From: Erythrobacteraceae bacterium CCH12-C2
GTDB taxonomy: Bacteria; Pseudomonadota; Alphaproteobacteria; Sphingomonadales; Sphingomonadaceae
Assembly (NCBI GenBank): GCA_001556995.1
Contig: LSKF01000037.1
Span: forward strand, 1-38,908
Direction of reading: 5' to 3'
DNA: 38,908 nt
The position numbers and the translations under genes are program-made. Below are positions 1-8,000 of this stretch, piece after piece. Positions within the stretch are counted from its first letter, which is position 1. Every line of letters begins with the position of its first letter. The notes under the pieces are model-generated. The model was not told the DNA's origin. It did no database searches and saw only the letters and a program-made list of their open reading frames with translations.

Positions 1-58
1 CACCATAGCATGATGGTATCATTGGTGGCCGGGTGGGGAGGCGGGGTGGGTGGTTTGC
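1..58. repeat. Partial copy of a palindromic intergenic element
   Basis: Bases 1-58 match the reverse complement of 10476-10533 at 56 of 58 positions by direct reading. The mismatches are at base 10 and within the GGTTTGC/GGTCTGC end. The window begins inside this copy, so its other half cannot be seen. It lies just upstream of the GntR-family gene. The complete copy is described at 10476-10607. I see no coding function here. Confidence 0.8.
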
Positions 59-117
59 GCCACAGTGATGAAGCCAACACAATTGACCGCATGGCTGTAT
101 TATGGCACTGATGCACC

Positions 118-456
118 ATGAACCCCAACCGCCCCGTCTATCTCAAGCTGCGTGATCAGATTGCGGCGGCGATTATTGATGGGGCCTATCCGGAAGGCGC
201 GATGCTTCCGTCAGTCAGGGCGCTGGCGGCCGAGCAGGGGGCCAATCCGCTGACGGTGGCGAAAGCCTATCAGCAGTTCCAGAATGATGGGTTGGTCGAG
301 GTGCAACGCGGCGTCGGCATGTATGTCGTGCGCGGCGCGGCCGAACGTCTGCGCGCGGCCGAGCGGGATGCCTTCTTGCGCGACGAGTGGCCCGAAATCC
401 GCCAGCGGATGCAACGGCTTGGGCTCGATCCGGCGGACCTTGCGCTGGACGCCTGA
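118..456 (+). CDS. GntR-family transcriptional regulator, YtrA subfamily
   Basis: A 112-residue protein with an N-terminal GntR winged helix (about residues 5-70). The segments PVYLKLRDQI and LPSVRALAAEQGANPLTVAKAY form the helix-turn-helix, and GLVEVQRGVGMYV is the wing. It then ends in a short helical tail (about 40 residues) instead of a large ligand-binding domain. That short architecture is the YtrA type, whose known members usually repress linked ABC-transporter operons. No transporter is adjacent here. The nearest is the ABC-2 pair at 5.7-8.0 kb on the other strand, and a link to it is only a guess. The ATG at 118 gives the family's usual N-terminus. Confidence 0.85.
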   Translation: MNPNRPVYLKLRDQIAAAIIDGAYPEGAMLPSVRALAAEQGANPLTVAKAYQQFQNDGLVEVQRGVGMYVVRGAAERLRAAERDAFLRDEWPEIRQRMQRLGLDPADLALDA

Positions 457-602
457 TCCTCACTTACTGACATTCGTGCAGGTTGCGCACTTTCCCGTTA
501 TGTGACAGGGTGTTCATATTGGGACTCGGCAGGATTGCTTGTTGCCGGGGCCTGCGACTAAAGGGGGGGCGCTTCACGGGTCGGAAGCGTAATGGGGCAA
601 CC

Positions 603-616
603 GCGGGAAAACCCGC
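603..616 (+). other. Short hairpin in the ihfB leader
   Basis: GCGGG and CCCGC form a perfect 5-bp stem around an AAAA tetraloop, 52 bases before the ihfB start codon. No T-run follows, so it is not an intrinsic terminator. The rest of the 211-base gap between the GntR gene and ihfB shows no feature I can name, apart from GGGAG at 657-661, the likely ribosome binding site of ihfB. Confidence 0.35.
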
Positions 617-667
617 ATAACGGCATGACATGGCGCGACAACAGACCATGGAAGCCGGGAGATCAAC

Positions 668-946
668 ATGATCAGATCCGAATTGCTACAGGAACTTCAT
701 AAGGACAATCCCGACCTTCGCGCCGATGAAATCGAGCAGGTGGTGGATATCTTCTTCGACGAAATCGCCCAGCGCCTGGCCGAAGGTGGCCGGGTGGAAC
801 TGCGCGGCTTTGGCGCGTTTTCGACCCGTGAGCGCGAAGCGCGCAGCGGTCGCAATCCGCGCACCGGGGAAACGGTCGACGTGCCTTCGAAGCGCGTGCC
901 TTATTTCAAGGCCGGCAAGGAAATCCGCGAACGCCTCAACGGCTGA
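668..946 (+). CDS. ihfB: Integration host factor, beta subunit
   Basis: A 92-residue DNA-bending protein of the HU/IHF family, the usual length for IHF beta. It forms a heterodimer with IHF alpha and sharply bends DNA at specific sites in replication, recombination and promoter architecture. The beta-arm signature RNPRTGE sits at about residues 63-69, followed by VDVPSKRVPYFKAGKEIRE, the IHF-beta pattern (HU has a more basic C-terminus). The N-terminal MIRSELLQEL is also IHF-beta-like. A GGGAG site precedes the ATG. It ends 8 bases from the convergent antiporter gene. A separate HU gene is at 33.5 kb. Confidence 0.93.
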   Translation: MIRSELLQELHKDNPDLRADEIEQVVDIFFDEIAQRLAEGGRVELRGFGAFSTREREARSGRNPRTGETVDVPSKRVPYFKAGKEIRERLNG

Positions 947-954
947 GATAGCCG

Positions 955-2643
955 CTAGGCTGCCACCAGTGTGCGGGCGTCGTCGTGAGCGAGGCCCGCC
1001 ACCGGCAGATCGCGTTCGCGCCCCAGCGCGGCAAAGACCAGCTCGATCAGCCGCTCCGTTCCGCCGCTGAGACTCATGTCGACCGGCACCATGTCGAGTG
1101 CGCTCAAGTCGTCGACATCCTCCGCACTTGGCACCGCGATGATACGCGCCAGATCGGGCATTCGTTCCTGCACCAGTGGCGTGAGCTCACGAGAGACAGC
1201 CGTGGTCCCCGTAGCAATCAGCAGCACCTTGCGCCGATCCATCCCGATGGCATCCCAGCTGCGCGGATCGGCCGGGTTGGCGCGGTGCACGTGATAGCCA
1301 TCAGCCAGCGCCATCTGGAACCGGTCATGATCCGCCTCGAGCGCGAGATAGCCGATTTCGTTGAATTCCAGCGCATCGGCGACCGCGCGGCCCGCGGGCA
1401 GCATGCCGATAATCAGCACCGGTGCATCATCGCCTGCCAGCTTGGCGTCGGGCGGCCCTGCCCTGAGGCGCCCGGCGAGCTTGCGCCCGATGTTCGAGAC
1501 CGCCGGGGTGACCGCCAGACTGATCGCAATCGCCGCCACCAGCGCTGACACCAGCCGCGGCTCAACCAGCCCCGCCACGGCGGGCAAAGCCAGCAGCACC
1601 AGCGCAAACTCGCTCCCCTGCCCGAGCAGGAAGCCAAGCTGGATCGACCCCGGCACCGACCAGCGGTTAAGCATTCCTGCCGCCACGTTGAGCCCACATT
1701 TGAGCGTGATCAGTGCCGCCGCGACCCCCAGCACCAACAGCCAATCCTGCATCAGCAGCGCCGGGTTGATCGACAGGCCGACCGAGATGAAGAAAAAGCT
1801 GAGGAACAGGCCCCGGAACGCATCAATCTCGGTCTGCACCAGAATGCGATAGCGCGAATCTGCGACCGCCATGCCGCCCAGAAAGGCTCCCAGCGTCAGC
1901 GATAGCCCCGCCATGCCGGTCGCCCAGCCCGCCGCCAGCGCGATGAACAGCGCGGTCGCGGTATAGACCTCGGTCGTGCCTGCGCGGGCGATCAGGCCGA
2001 ACAGCGGCTCGGTCAGGTAACGGGCAAAGAGCACCGCGATGGCGAAGGCGGCGAGCGCCTTGGCCCCGGCCATGCCCAGTTCGGGCAGCAAGGCCCCTCC
2101 GCCGGCGAGCGCCCCGGCGGCGACCAGCAGCAGGATCGCGGCGATATCCTGAAAAATAAGGATCGATTGCGCCGCGCGGCCAACCGGGCAGTCCTCCTGC
2201 CCGCGCTCACGCACCAGCCCGATCACCACCGCCGTCGAGGACAAGCCCATCGCAAACCCGGCGATCACGGCAAAGGTCATCGGCAGGCCAAAAGCCGCGA
2301 ACAATCCCGCAAAGGCCCCGCCCGCCACCAGCATCTGCAAGCTGCCAAAGCCGAAGATATTGCCCGCCTCCGCCTTGATCCGCCCGAGAGAGAAGTGCAG
2401 TCCAAGGTTGAACAGCAGGAACATCACCCCGGCTTCGGCCATGGCGGCCACCAGCGGCCCGCTGAAATGCTGCGACATGCCAAGGCCGGACAGCGCAAAG
2501 CCCAGCCCCAAATAGCCGACAATCGGATTAAGCCGGAGCGCCCGCGAGGCCAGCGCTGCCCCGATGCCAAGGCCAAGCAAAGTGATCGCGGGCTGGATGG
2601 TGGCCACCACCGAATGCGCATCGCTTACCGGATCGCCTGCCAT
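955..2643 (-). CDS. CPA2-family monovalent cation/proton antiporter (KefB/KefC-like)
   Basis: A 562-residue inner-membrane protein. Residues about 15-390 hold roughly 12 hydrophobic segments of the Na+/H+ exchanger fold, including GLSSTAVVIGLV and FQDIAAILLL, which match the conserved CPA2 core. Residues about 408-530 form a TrkA-N/RCK-type nucleotide-binding domain. Its glycine loop reads GMLPAG (residues 413-418) instead of GxGxxG, so nucleotide binding may be altered. The family exchanges K+ or Na+ for protons; the ion cannot be told from sequence. The ATG at 2643 follows a GGTGGTGAG stretch on the minus strand. The gene is monocistronic and convergent with ihfB. Confidence 0.85.
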   Translation of the reverse strand: MAGDPVSDAHSVVATIQPAITLLGLGIGAALASRALRLNPIVGYLGLGFALSGLGMSQHFSGPLVAAMAEAGVMFLLFNLGLHFSLGRIKAEAGNIFGFGSLQMLVAGGAFAGLFAAFGLPMTFAVIAGFAMGLSSTAVVIGLVRERGQEDCPVGRAAQSILIFQDIAAILLLVAAGALAGGGALLPELGMAGAKALAAFAIAVLFARYLTEPLFGLIARAGTTEVYTATALFIALAAGWATGMAGLSLTLGAFLGGMAVADSRYRILVQTEIDAFRGLFLSFFFISVGLSINPALLMQDWLLVLGVAAALITLKCGLNVAAGMLNRWSVPGSIQLGFLLGQGSEFALVLLALPAVAGLVEPRLVSALVAAIAISLAVTPAVSNIGRKLAGRLRAGPPDAKLAGDDAPVLIIGMLPAGRAVADALEFNEIGYLALEADHDRFQMALADGYHVHRANPADPRSWDAIGMDRRKVLLIATGTTAVSRELTPLVQERMPDLARIIAVPSAEDVDDLSALDMVPVDMSLSGGTERLIELVFAALGRERDLPVAGLAHDDARTLVAA

Positions 2644-2700
2644 CTCACCACCTTGCTGCCAGAAACCTTGCGATCAAATGGGGCCTTGGCACAGCTCTGG

Positions 2701-2718
2701 CAAGCGCTCTGGCGCTTG
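2701..2718. other. Perfect 7-bp inverted repeat in the antiporter/tRNA-Leu gap
   Basis: CAAGCGC and GCGCTTG are separated by TCTG. The site lies between the divergent antiporter start (2643) and tRNA-Leu (2759), 58 bases upstream of the antiporter ATG. It could be an operator or a hairpin in the antiporter leader. No T-run is present. Confidence 0.4.
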
Positions 2719-2758
2719 ATGGGGGACTTGTGGCAAGGCGGGCGCACGGCGGCACTGG

Positions 2759-2843
2759 GCGGGTGTGGCGGAATGGTAGACGCCGGGGACTTAAAATCCC
2801 CTGATCTGTGATCGTGCGGGTTCGAGTCCCGCCACCCGCACCA
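2759..2843 (+). tRNA. tRNA-Leu (anticodon TAA)
   Basis: A class II tRNA of 85 bases with encoded CCA. The acceptor stem GCGGGTG (2759-2765) pairs with CACCCGC (2833-2839), followed by discriminator A and CCA at 2841-2843. The anticodon stem GGGGA/TCCCC encloses the loop CTTAAAA, anticodon TAA at 2792-2794. The T-stem GCGGG/CCCGC encloses TTCGAGT. A long variable arm (2802-2815) contains GATC-TGT-GATC, as expected for tRNA-Leu. Confidence 0.96.
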
Positions 2844-2989
2844 GGTGGAACGCCGGTTGACCCGGCTCACACTTGGATTCGATCATTATCCTCGCTTTAA
2901 CGCCTTGGCCCTAAGTCTGCCATGCAATCATGGGATTATCGCACTGCACCAACACCCTCGGCGGTGGTGGGCGGTTGGGGCAAAACGGC

Positions 2990-3631
2990 ATGGACAAGGC
3001 GGCGCACACGGCACCATCGCACAACGAACCGCTGGCAGCGGGCGAAGAATTGCGCGCCGCACCGCGCTTCACCTTGCTTATCCGTGCCGCCAAGCTGGTT
3101 TCGGCACAGGGCGAATTCGTGTGCGTGATCCGCGACGTTTCCGAAACCGGGGTCAGCGTGCGCCTGTTCCATGCGCTGCCGGCCTGCAAGGAATTTGCCC
3201 TGCAAATGCCCGCAGGCGCGGTCTATGAAGTCACCGAGGTGTGGCAACGCGAAAACGAGGCAGGCTTCGCCTTCGCTGAGCCGGTCGCTGTCAGTCAGTT
3301 GATCAACGAATCCAGCGATTACCCCAAGCGCGGCCTGCGCCTGAGCCTGTGCTTTCCGGTCACGATTGCCAGCCTTGCCCAGCGCTTCGAAGCAACGGTG
3401 GAAAACCTGTCGCAGCAAGGCGCACGGATCACCTGCGATGCCCTGCTGGCGATCGATCAGACAATCCGCATCGAAGCGCCGAGCGTAACCGGCGACGTGC
3501 GCGAGGTACGCGCCAAGGTGCGCTGGCGGCGCGAGCGCCACTATGGCGTGGTGTTCGACGACACCTTCACCCTCGGCGATTTCGCGCGCCTCGCCGCCCT
3601 GCTTCAGGCACCGGCGCTGCTAGGGGAATAG
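2990..3631 (+). CDS. Tandem PilZ-domain protein
   Basis: A predicted cytoplasmic c-di-GMP-binding protein of 213 residues from the ATG at 2990. An in-frame ATG at 2930 would add 20 residues of low-complexity sequence and looks less likely. The first PilZ module has RxxxR (R22-R26, RAAPR) and DVSETG (DxSxxG). The second has KRGLR and ENLSQQG (NxSxxG), so both halves keep the two binding motifs. PilZ proteins respond to cyclic di-GMP in motility, surface attachment or polysaccharide production. No pathway partner is adjacent, and the target is unknown. Confidence 0.85.
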   Translation: MDKAAHTAPSHNEPLAAGEELRAAPRFTLLIRAAKLVSAQGEFVCVIRDVSETGVSVRLFHALPACKEFALQMPAGAVYEVTEVWQRENEAGFAFAEPVAVSQLINESSDYPKRGLRLSLCFPVTIASLAQRFEATVENLSQQGARITCDALLAIDQTIRIEAPSVTGDVREVRAKVRWRRERHYGVVFDDTFTLGDFARLAALLQAPALLGE

Positions 3632-3635
3632 CCGC

Positions 3636-4136
3636 TCAGGTGGGGTTGAAGATCAGCGCCACGCCGTTGATGCAATGGCGCTTACCCGTCGGCTGGGGGC
3701 CATCACCGAAAATGTGCCCCAGGTGCCCGCCGCAATCGGCACAATGCACTTCGGTGCGGGGGTAGCCGATCAGATAATCGGTGGTGGTGCCGACCGCGCC
3801 CTTGTCCACCGTCTGCCAGAAGCTGGGCCAGCCGGTGCCGCTGTCATACTTGTGCGCCGAGGCATAGAGCGGGTTGGCGCAACCGGCGCACACGAACGTG
3901 CCTTTGCGCTTTTCCTTATTGAGCGGCGAGGTGAAGGCGCGCTCGGTCCCTGCCTCACGCAGCACGTAGAATTGCTCGCGGGTCAGCAGCTTCTTCCACT
4001 CGGCCTCGCTCTTGCCCTTGGGAAAGCTCTTGGCCTCAGCCGGTGATGCGCCGCATGCGCTGACGAAGGGCAGCATCGCCCCGAGCGTGGCGGTGGCGGC
4101 CATCAGGCGGCGGCGGTTGAGAAAGGGGATACGCAT
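3636..4136 (-). CDS. msrB: Peptide-methionine (R)-S-oxide reductase, exported
   Basis: Reduces methionine-R-sulfoxide in proteins. From the ATG at 4136 the protein has 166 residues; GGAG lies 10 bases upstream on the minus strand. A longer GTG start at 4172 is possible. Zinc-site cysteine pairs are seen in CAGC and CADC. Catalytic-core motifs are GTGWPSF, GGHLGHIF and RHCIN with the catalytic cysteine at C155. The N-terminus carries NRRR, a hydrophobic stretch, and VSAC with C28, which fits a Tat-like or lipoprotein signal. The enzyme is therefore probably periplasmic or membrane-anchored, unlike the common cytoplasmic MsrB. It ends 4 bases from the convergent PilZ gene. Confidence 0.93.
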   Translation of the reverse strand: MRIPFLNRRRLMAATATLGAMLPFVSACGASPAEAKSFPKGKSEAEWKKLLTREQFYVLREAGTERAFTSPLNKEKRKGTFVCAGCANPLYASAHKYDSGTGWPSFWQTVDKGAVGTTTDYLIGYPRTEVHCADCGGHLGHIFGDGPQPTGKRHCINGVALIFNPT

Positions 4137-4224
4137 CAGCGGGAACTCCGAAGTCTTAGGGGTGGGTCTCACCTCACCTATTACGCCGAGATCGCCCGGG
4201 AAGTTTCACCCACCCTCAAAAGCG

Positions 4225-5577
4225 TCAGAATGTCGTGATTTCGACCTCAAGCTTGCGGAAGCCGTGGACGAAATTCGCCCGCACCCGCTCGACATCGCCC
4301 GCAACGTGCACCCGCATCCGGCGCTTGTGCATTTCTTCGAGCAGCACCTTTAGCTGCAATTCCGCCAGCCGCGCGCCGACGCAGCGGTGGATGCCGTAGC
4401 CGAAGGCGAGGTGGCGGCGGGCGTTCTCGCGCGTGATGTCGAGCTTGTCGGCGTTCTCGAACACGTCTTCATCGCGGTTGGCGCTGATGTACCACAGCAC
4501 CACCTTGTCGCCCGCCTTGATGGTCTGCCCGAACACCTCGGTATCCTCGGTGCAGGTGCGGCGCATATGGGCCAGCGGCACCTGCATACGCAGGATTTCC
4601 TGCACCGCGTTGGGGATCAGGTCGGGCTGTTCCTCATAGAGCTTGCGCTGGTTGGGAAACCTGTCGAGCGCATGGATGATGCCGCTCATGGTGTTGCGGG
4701 TGGTATCATTGCCGCCGACGATCAGCAGCACCAGATTGCCCATGAATTCCTCGGGGCTCATCTGGTTCATCGCGGGCGAATGGATCATCATCGAGATAAG
4801 ATCGCTGCCCGGCTCCTTGTCCATGGTGCGCTCGATCCACAGCGTCTGGAAATAGGCGGCCATTTCCTGAAGGATACCCCAGCGCTGCTCGTCAAGCTCG
4901 CGGATCGCACCCAGCTCGGTATCGCCCGCCCAGTCGGACCAGAAGGTCAAGAGGCGACGGTCTTCCCAGGGAAAGCCGAACAGGATCGCCAGCATGCCGG
5001 TGGTGAGTTCGATCGAGACCGTGTCCACCCAGTCGAACACCTTGCCGCGCGGTAGCGAATCGAGCAGTTCACCGGTGCGCTGGCGGATTTCCGCTTCCAT
5101 ATCGGTGATCGCGGTGGGGGTGAATTTGGGTGCAACCGTGCGGCGCTGGCCGGTGTGCTGCGGGCGGTCCATGGCGATAAACATCGGCAGCTGGCGCGGC
5201 TCGCGGCCCCATTCGGCCAGCTCTTCGGCGGTGGGCGGCTGGAGAATGGTGATCCCGCCATGTTCCCAGCTCGACGAAAAGGTTTCGGGAAGGGCTTCGA
5301 TATGCTGGATCGCCTTGTGGCCGACCACTGCCCAATAGGGGCCGAATGGGCTTTCAGGGATCCAGTGCAGCGGCCCGGCCTTACGCATTTCGGCAAAAAC
5401 CGGCTGCCAGCGGTCCTCGGCATAAATGTCCGAACGGCTCACATCCCAGGGGTGCGAGTGCTGCAACCGCTCTTCGGGGTGCGCGGCGAAATGTGATTGC
5501 AGCGCATCGTAAGCCGTCGGTTCGCGTCGCACTTGCGGGCGTTGAATGCCTTGCGGGGCTGGGGCGATAGTGGCCAT
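4225..5577 (-). CDS. Cytochrome P450, CYP153-like (alkane/fatty-acid terminal hydroxylase type)
   Basis: A 450-residue soluble bacterial P450. The heme-ligand loop is FGYGIHRCVG with C399, the K-helix ExxR is E327-R330 (EILR), and the I-helix oxygen-activation motif is GGNDTT (288-293). The stretches FMGNLVLLIVGGNDTTRN, SPFGPYWAV and MFIAMDRPQH strongly resemble CYP153A members, which hydroxylate medium-chain alkanes or fatty acids at the terminal carbon using a ferredoxin and ferredoxin reductase. The substrate cannot be set from sequence alone. No ferredoxin gene is next to it, but a suitable reductase lies at 9.2-10.4 kb. The upstream region has a TetR-like operator (5643-5656). Confidence 0.9.
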   Translation of the reverse strand: MATIAPAPQGIQRPQVRREPTAYDALQSHFAAHPEERLQHSHPWDVSRSDIYAEDRWQPVFAEMRKAGPLHWIPESPFGPYWAVVGHKAIQHIEALPETFSSSWEHGGITILQPPTAEELAEWGREPRQLPMFIAMDRPQHTGQRRTVAPKFTPTAITDMEAEIRQRTGELLDSLPRGKVFDWVDTVSIELTTGMLAILFGFPWEDRRLLTFWSDWAGDTELGAIRELDEQRWGILQEMAAYFQTLWIERTMDKEPGSDLISMMIHSPAMNQMSPEEFMGNLVLLIVGGNDTTRNTMSGIIHALDRFPNQRKLYEEQPDLIPNAVQEILRMQVPLAHMRRTCTEDTEVFGQTIKAGDKVVLWYISANRDEDVFENADKLDITRENARRHLAFGYGIHRCVGARLAELQLKVLLEEMHKRRMRVHVAGDVERVRANFVHGFRKLEVEITTF

Positions 5578-5642
5578 GTCTCTCTCCCGTCGGGCAGCCT
5601 TTGGATGGGGCTGCTCCTGTCCGACTCATATCCTGCCCTAAC

Positions 5643-5656
5643 TGACAGCGATGTCA
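5643..5656. promoter_or_regulatory. Candidate repressor operator of the P450 gene
   Basis: TGACA-GCGA-TGTCA is a perfect inverted repeat 66-79 bases upstream of the P450 start codon. Read on the minus strand its first half is part of TTGACA (5652-5657), a good -35 hexamer, so a bound protein would cover the promoter. The layout resembles TetR-family operators. No TetR gene is in the window, so the regulator would act in trans. No strong -10 hexamer is visible at 17 bases spacing. Confidence 0.45.
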
Positions 5657-5693
5657 ATAGTCGGTTTCGATTGGAGACTGATCGCCCGCCTTG

Positions 5694-6947
5694 TCAGGCC
5701 GAGAGCGGCACGCTTTTGCGCGACTTGTCCCGGCCTGCCCCGCCCGATTTCATCACGCGCTTGCGGAACAGCATCGACCCGCCCTTGACCAGGGCCAGCA
5801 CCGCCAGCCCCTGCCACAGCAGCGCGAGCGCGTGGGTCCACAAGGCGGGGTCCATCGCTGCGCGTGCCAGCATGGCAAAAGGTGAGGACAACGGGAAGGC
5901 AATTGCCGCCAGCTCGATCCCCGATCCCGGCTGGTTGATCGTGTAGGCCGCAAGGAAGAACACCATCAGTTGCAGCATCGTCACCGGCATCGACAAGGTC
6001 TGCACCTCGCGCACCGTATTCGCCATCGCCCCAATCGTCAGGAACAGCGCCCCCAGCAGCAGGTAAGCCATTGCAAAATAAAGAATGCCGAGCGCGATGA
6101 ACAACGGCCAGCCCACCGCCGGCGCGGGCAGGTTCGCGGGATCAAAACCGGTCACTTGCGTGATGGCGGGGCCGCCAAGCGCCCACAGACCCACAGCCGC
6201 ACTCGCCCAGACGGCAATTCCCACGAACGACACGCCAAGCATGGCGAACAGCTTGCCCATGAACACCGCGTCCATGGGGATCGCGGCCGCGAGGATTTCG
6301 ATAATCTTGTTGGCCTTTTCCTCCACCAGATTGGAAAGCACCATGCCTGCGAGCAGCATGGTCAGGAGGAACAGCAGCATCTGCGCGATCTGCGCGGTCT
6401 GGATTCGGGTCGAGCGTTCAGCGGCCCCGCTCGTCGTCACCACCTCAGCGGTGATGGCAGGGAAGGCCGCAAGCTCCGTCGATGTCGCCGTGGCGGCAAG
6501 CAGGCCGACCGGGCCTTGCCAGCGCGCGATCTGCCCCTCGGTGCCGACCAGCGCCGGGGCACCGGGCGTGCCGGTGACGATCGCCGCGTAATTGCCGCGC
6601 CGCGCTTCCATGAAGGCGCGCGCATCGAAAGCCGGATCATCGGCGGCTTCGGGAACTTCAAGCAAGACCGGCAGCGCCCCGCCCAACTGCGGCGCAAGAT
6701 GCTCGCGGGCTGCAAGCATCGCGGAATTATCGGCGGCGCTCATGGCGAGGCCGACCTCGACGCTCACCGCCTCGCGCTGGACCTGCCCGCCGATGCTGCC
6801 AGCGAGCCCGCCGACGATCACCGGAAACAGCGGGCCGAGCAGAAAGAACAGGAAGGCGCGGCTGAACAGCACCGCCACAAAATCGCGCCGGGCGATCACC
6901 CAGGCCGCTTCGAGCGAGGAGAGACGCGGGCGGAGATGCTCGCTCAT
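5694..6947 (-). CDS. ABC-2 type transporter permease (NatB-like)
   Basis: A 417-residue inner-membrane protein. One membrane segment near residues 25-50 (FLFFLLGPLFPVIVGGLAG) is followed by a large extracytoplasmic loop (about 55-185). Several C-terminal segments then follow, including MLLFLLTMLLAGMVLSNLVEEKANKIIEIL. The EEKANKIIEIL segment is characteristic of NatB/YhaP-type ABC-2 permeases. Its ATG overlaps the stop of the ATPase gene in an ATGA tetranucleotide (6944-6947), so the two are translationally coupled and form one exporter. Characterised relatives export sodium or antimicrobial compounds; the substrate here is not known. Confidence 0.88.
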   Translation of the reverse strand: MSEHLRPRLSSLEAAWVIARRDFVAVLFSRAFLFFLLGPLFPVIVGGLAGSIGGQVQREAVSVEVGLAMSAADNSAMLAAREHLAPQLGGALPVLLEVPEAADDPAFDARAFMEARRGNYAAIVTGTPGAPALVGTEGQIARWQGPVGLLAATATSTELAAFPAITAEVVTTSGAAERSTRIQTAQIAQMLLFLLTMLLAGMVLSNLVEEKANKIIEILAAAIPMDAVFMGKLFAMLGVSFVGIAVWASAAVGLWALGGPAITQVTGFDPANLPAPAVGWPLFIALGILYFAMAYLLLGALFLTIGAMANTVREVQTLSMPVTMLQLMVFFLAAYTINQPGSGIELAAIAFPLSSPFAMLARAAMDPALWTHALALLWQGLAVLALVKGGSMLFRKRVMKSGGAGRDKSRKSVPLSA

Positions 6948-7954
6948 GCGCGGTTCCCTTCATTATCGGCTTCAAGCTGACGCGCGGCGGCCTCGCCCGC
7001 GATGGCGACGAAGGCATCGTGCAGGCCCGCGCGCTCGATCGAGAGCGAGAGGATCCCCGCCTCGCCTTCGATCAATTGCCGCAGCAGCGGTTCGACCCCG
7101 GTTGCGGGCAGCGGGAACTGGAAGAAATCGCCGTTGCGGCGGGTCTCAGGCGGCAGGGCGGCGAGCCAAGCGCCTTCGCGCGCGCGCGTCTCCAGCCGTA
7201 CCTGCGCGGGAATGCGGTCGCGCGCTTCCTCGACGCTGCCGGCATAGGGAACCTTGCCGCCTGCGATAATCGCCACGCCTTCGCACAGGCGCTCGGCATG
7301 GTGGATCACGTGAGTCGAGAAGATCACCGTCACCCCGTCATCGGCGAGCGCGCGGATCATCATTTCGAGCTTGCCCTGATTGATCGCATCAAGGCCCGAG
7401 AACGGCTCGTCGAGCACCACCAGCCGGGGCTGATGCACCAGCGTGCCGAGCAGTTGCACCGTCTGCGCCATGCCCTTGGACAGCTGGCGGATCTGGCGCT
7501 CGATGGCGTGGCCCAGTCCGTGGCGTTCGAGCAGTTCTGCCGCCCGCTTGCGGCCTTCCTTCAGCGGCAGCCCCCTGAGCGCGCCCATGAAGGCAATCGC
7601 CTCGACACACTTCATCGATGGGTAAAGCCCGCGCTCTTCGGGCAGATAGCCGATCAACCGGCCAATATCATGCGGGCGATCATGCCCGAACACGCGGCGC
7701 ACGCCTTCATCGGGGTCGATGATCCCGAGCAGCATCCGCAGCGTCGTGGTCTTGCCCGCGCCGTTCGGCCCCAGGATGCCGTAGATCGCGCCTTCGGGGA
7801 CAGAGATGTCCACCCCGTCAACCGCCCGCGTGCCGTCAAAGCTCTTGACCAGCCCGCGCGCTTCGATTGCCAGTGGGCGCGCATCAGCGGGAACGGCGCT
7901 GAAGCCCTCCCCCTGATGACCCATGCCTGCGAGATTGCTTACCGCCATATCCAT
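6944..7954 (-). CDS. ABC transporter ATP-binding protein (NatA-like)
   Basis: A 336-residue cytoplasmic ATPase partner of the downstream permease. Walker A is GPNGAGKTT with K68, the signature is LSKGM, and Walker B is LVVLDEPFSGLD. The C-terminal ~100 residues match the extra domain of NatA/CcmA-like ATPases. The first 25 residues precede the usual domain start, so a later start is possible. It is the first gene of the minus-strand pair and is divergent from queG, with 46 bases between the start codons. Confidence 0.9.
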   Translation of the reverse strand: MDMAVSNLAGMGHQGEGFSAVPADARPLAIEARGLVKSFDGTRAVDGVDISVPEGAIYGILGPNGAGKTTTLRMLLGIIDPDEGVRRVFGHDRPHDIGRLIGYLPEERGLYPSMKCVEAIAFMGALRGLPLKEGRKRAAELLERHGLGHAIERQIRQLSKGMAQTVQLLGTLVHQPRLVVLDEPFSGLDAINQGKLEMMIRALADDGVTVIFSTHVIHHAERLCEGVAIIAGGKVPYAGSVEEARDRIPAQVRLETRAREGAWLAALPPETRRNGDFFQFPLPATGVEPLLRQLIEGEAGILSLSIERAGLHDAFVAIAGEAAARQLEADNEGNRA

Positions 7955-8000
7955 GGCATAGGCGGTTAGCGGTCAGGATTAAACGGGAGCCTCTCCAATT

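Noticed and set aside
2680..2702. Sigma-54-like site (TGGCAC...TGGCA)
   Set aside because: The -12 element has a mismatch in its GC core, and no activator or typical target gene is next to it.
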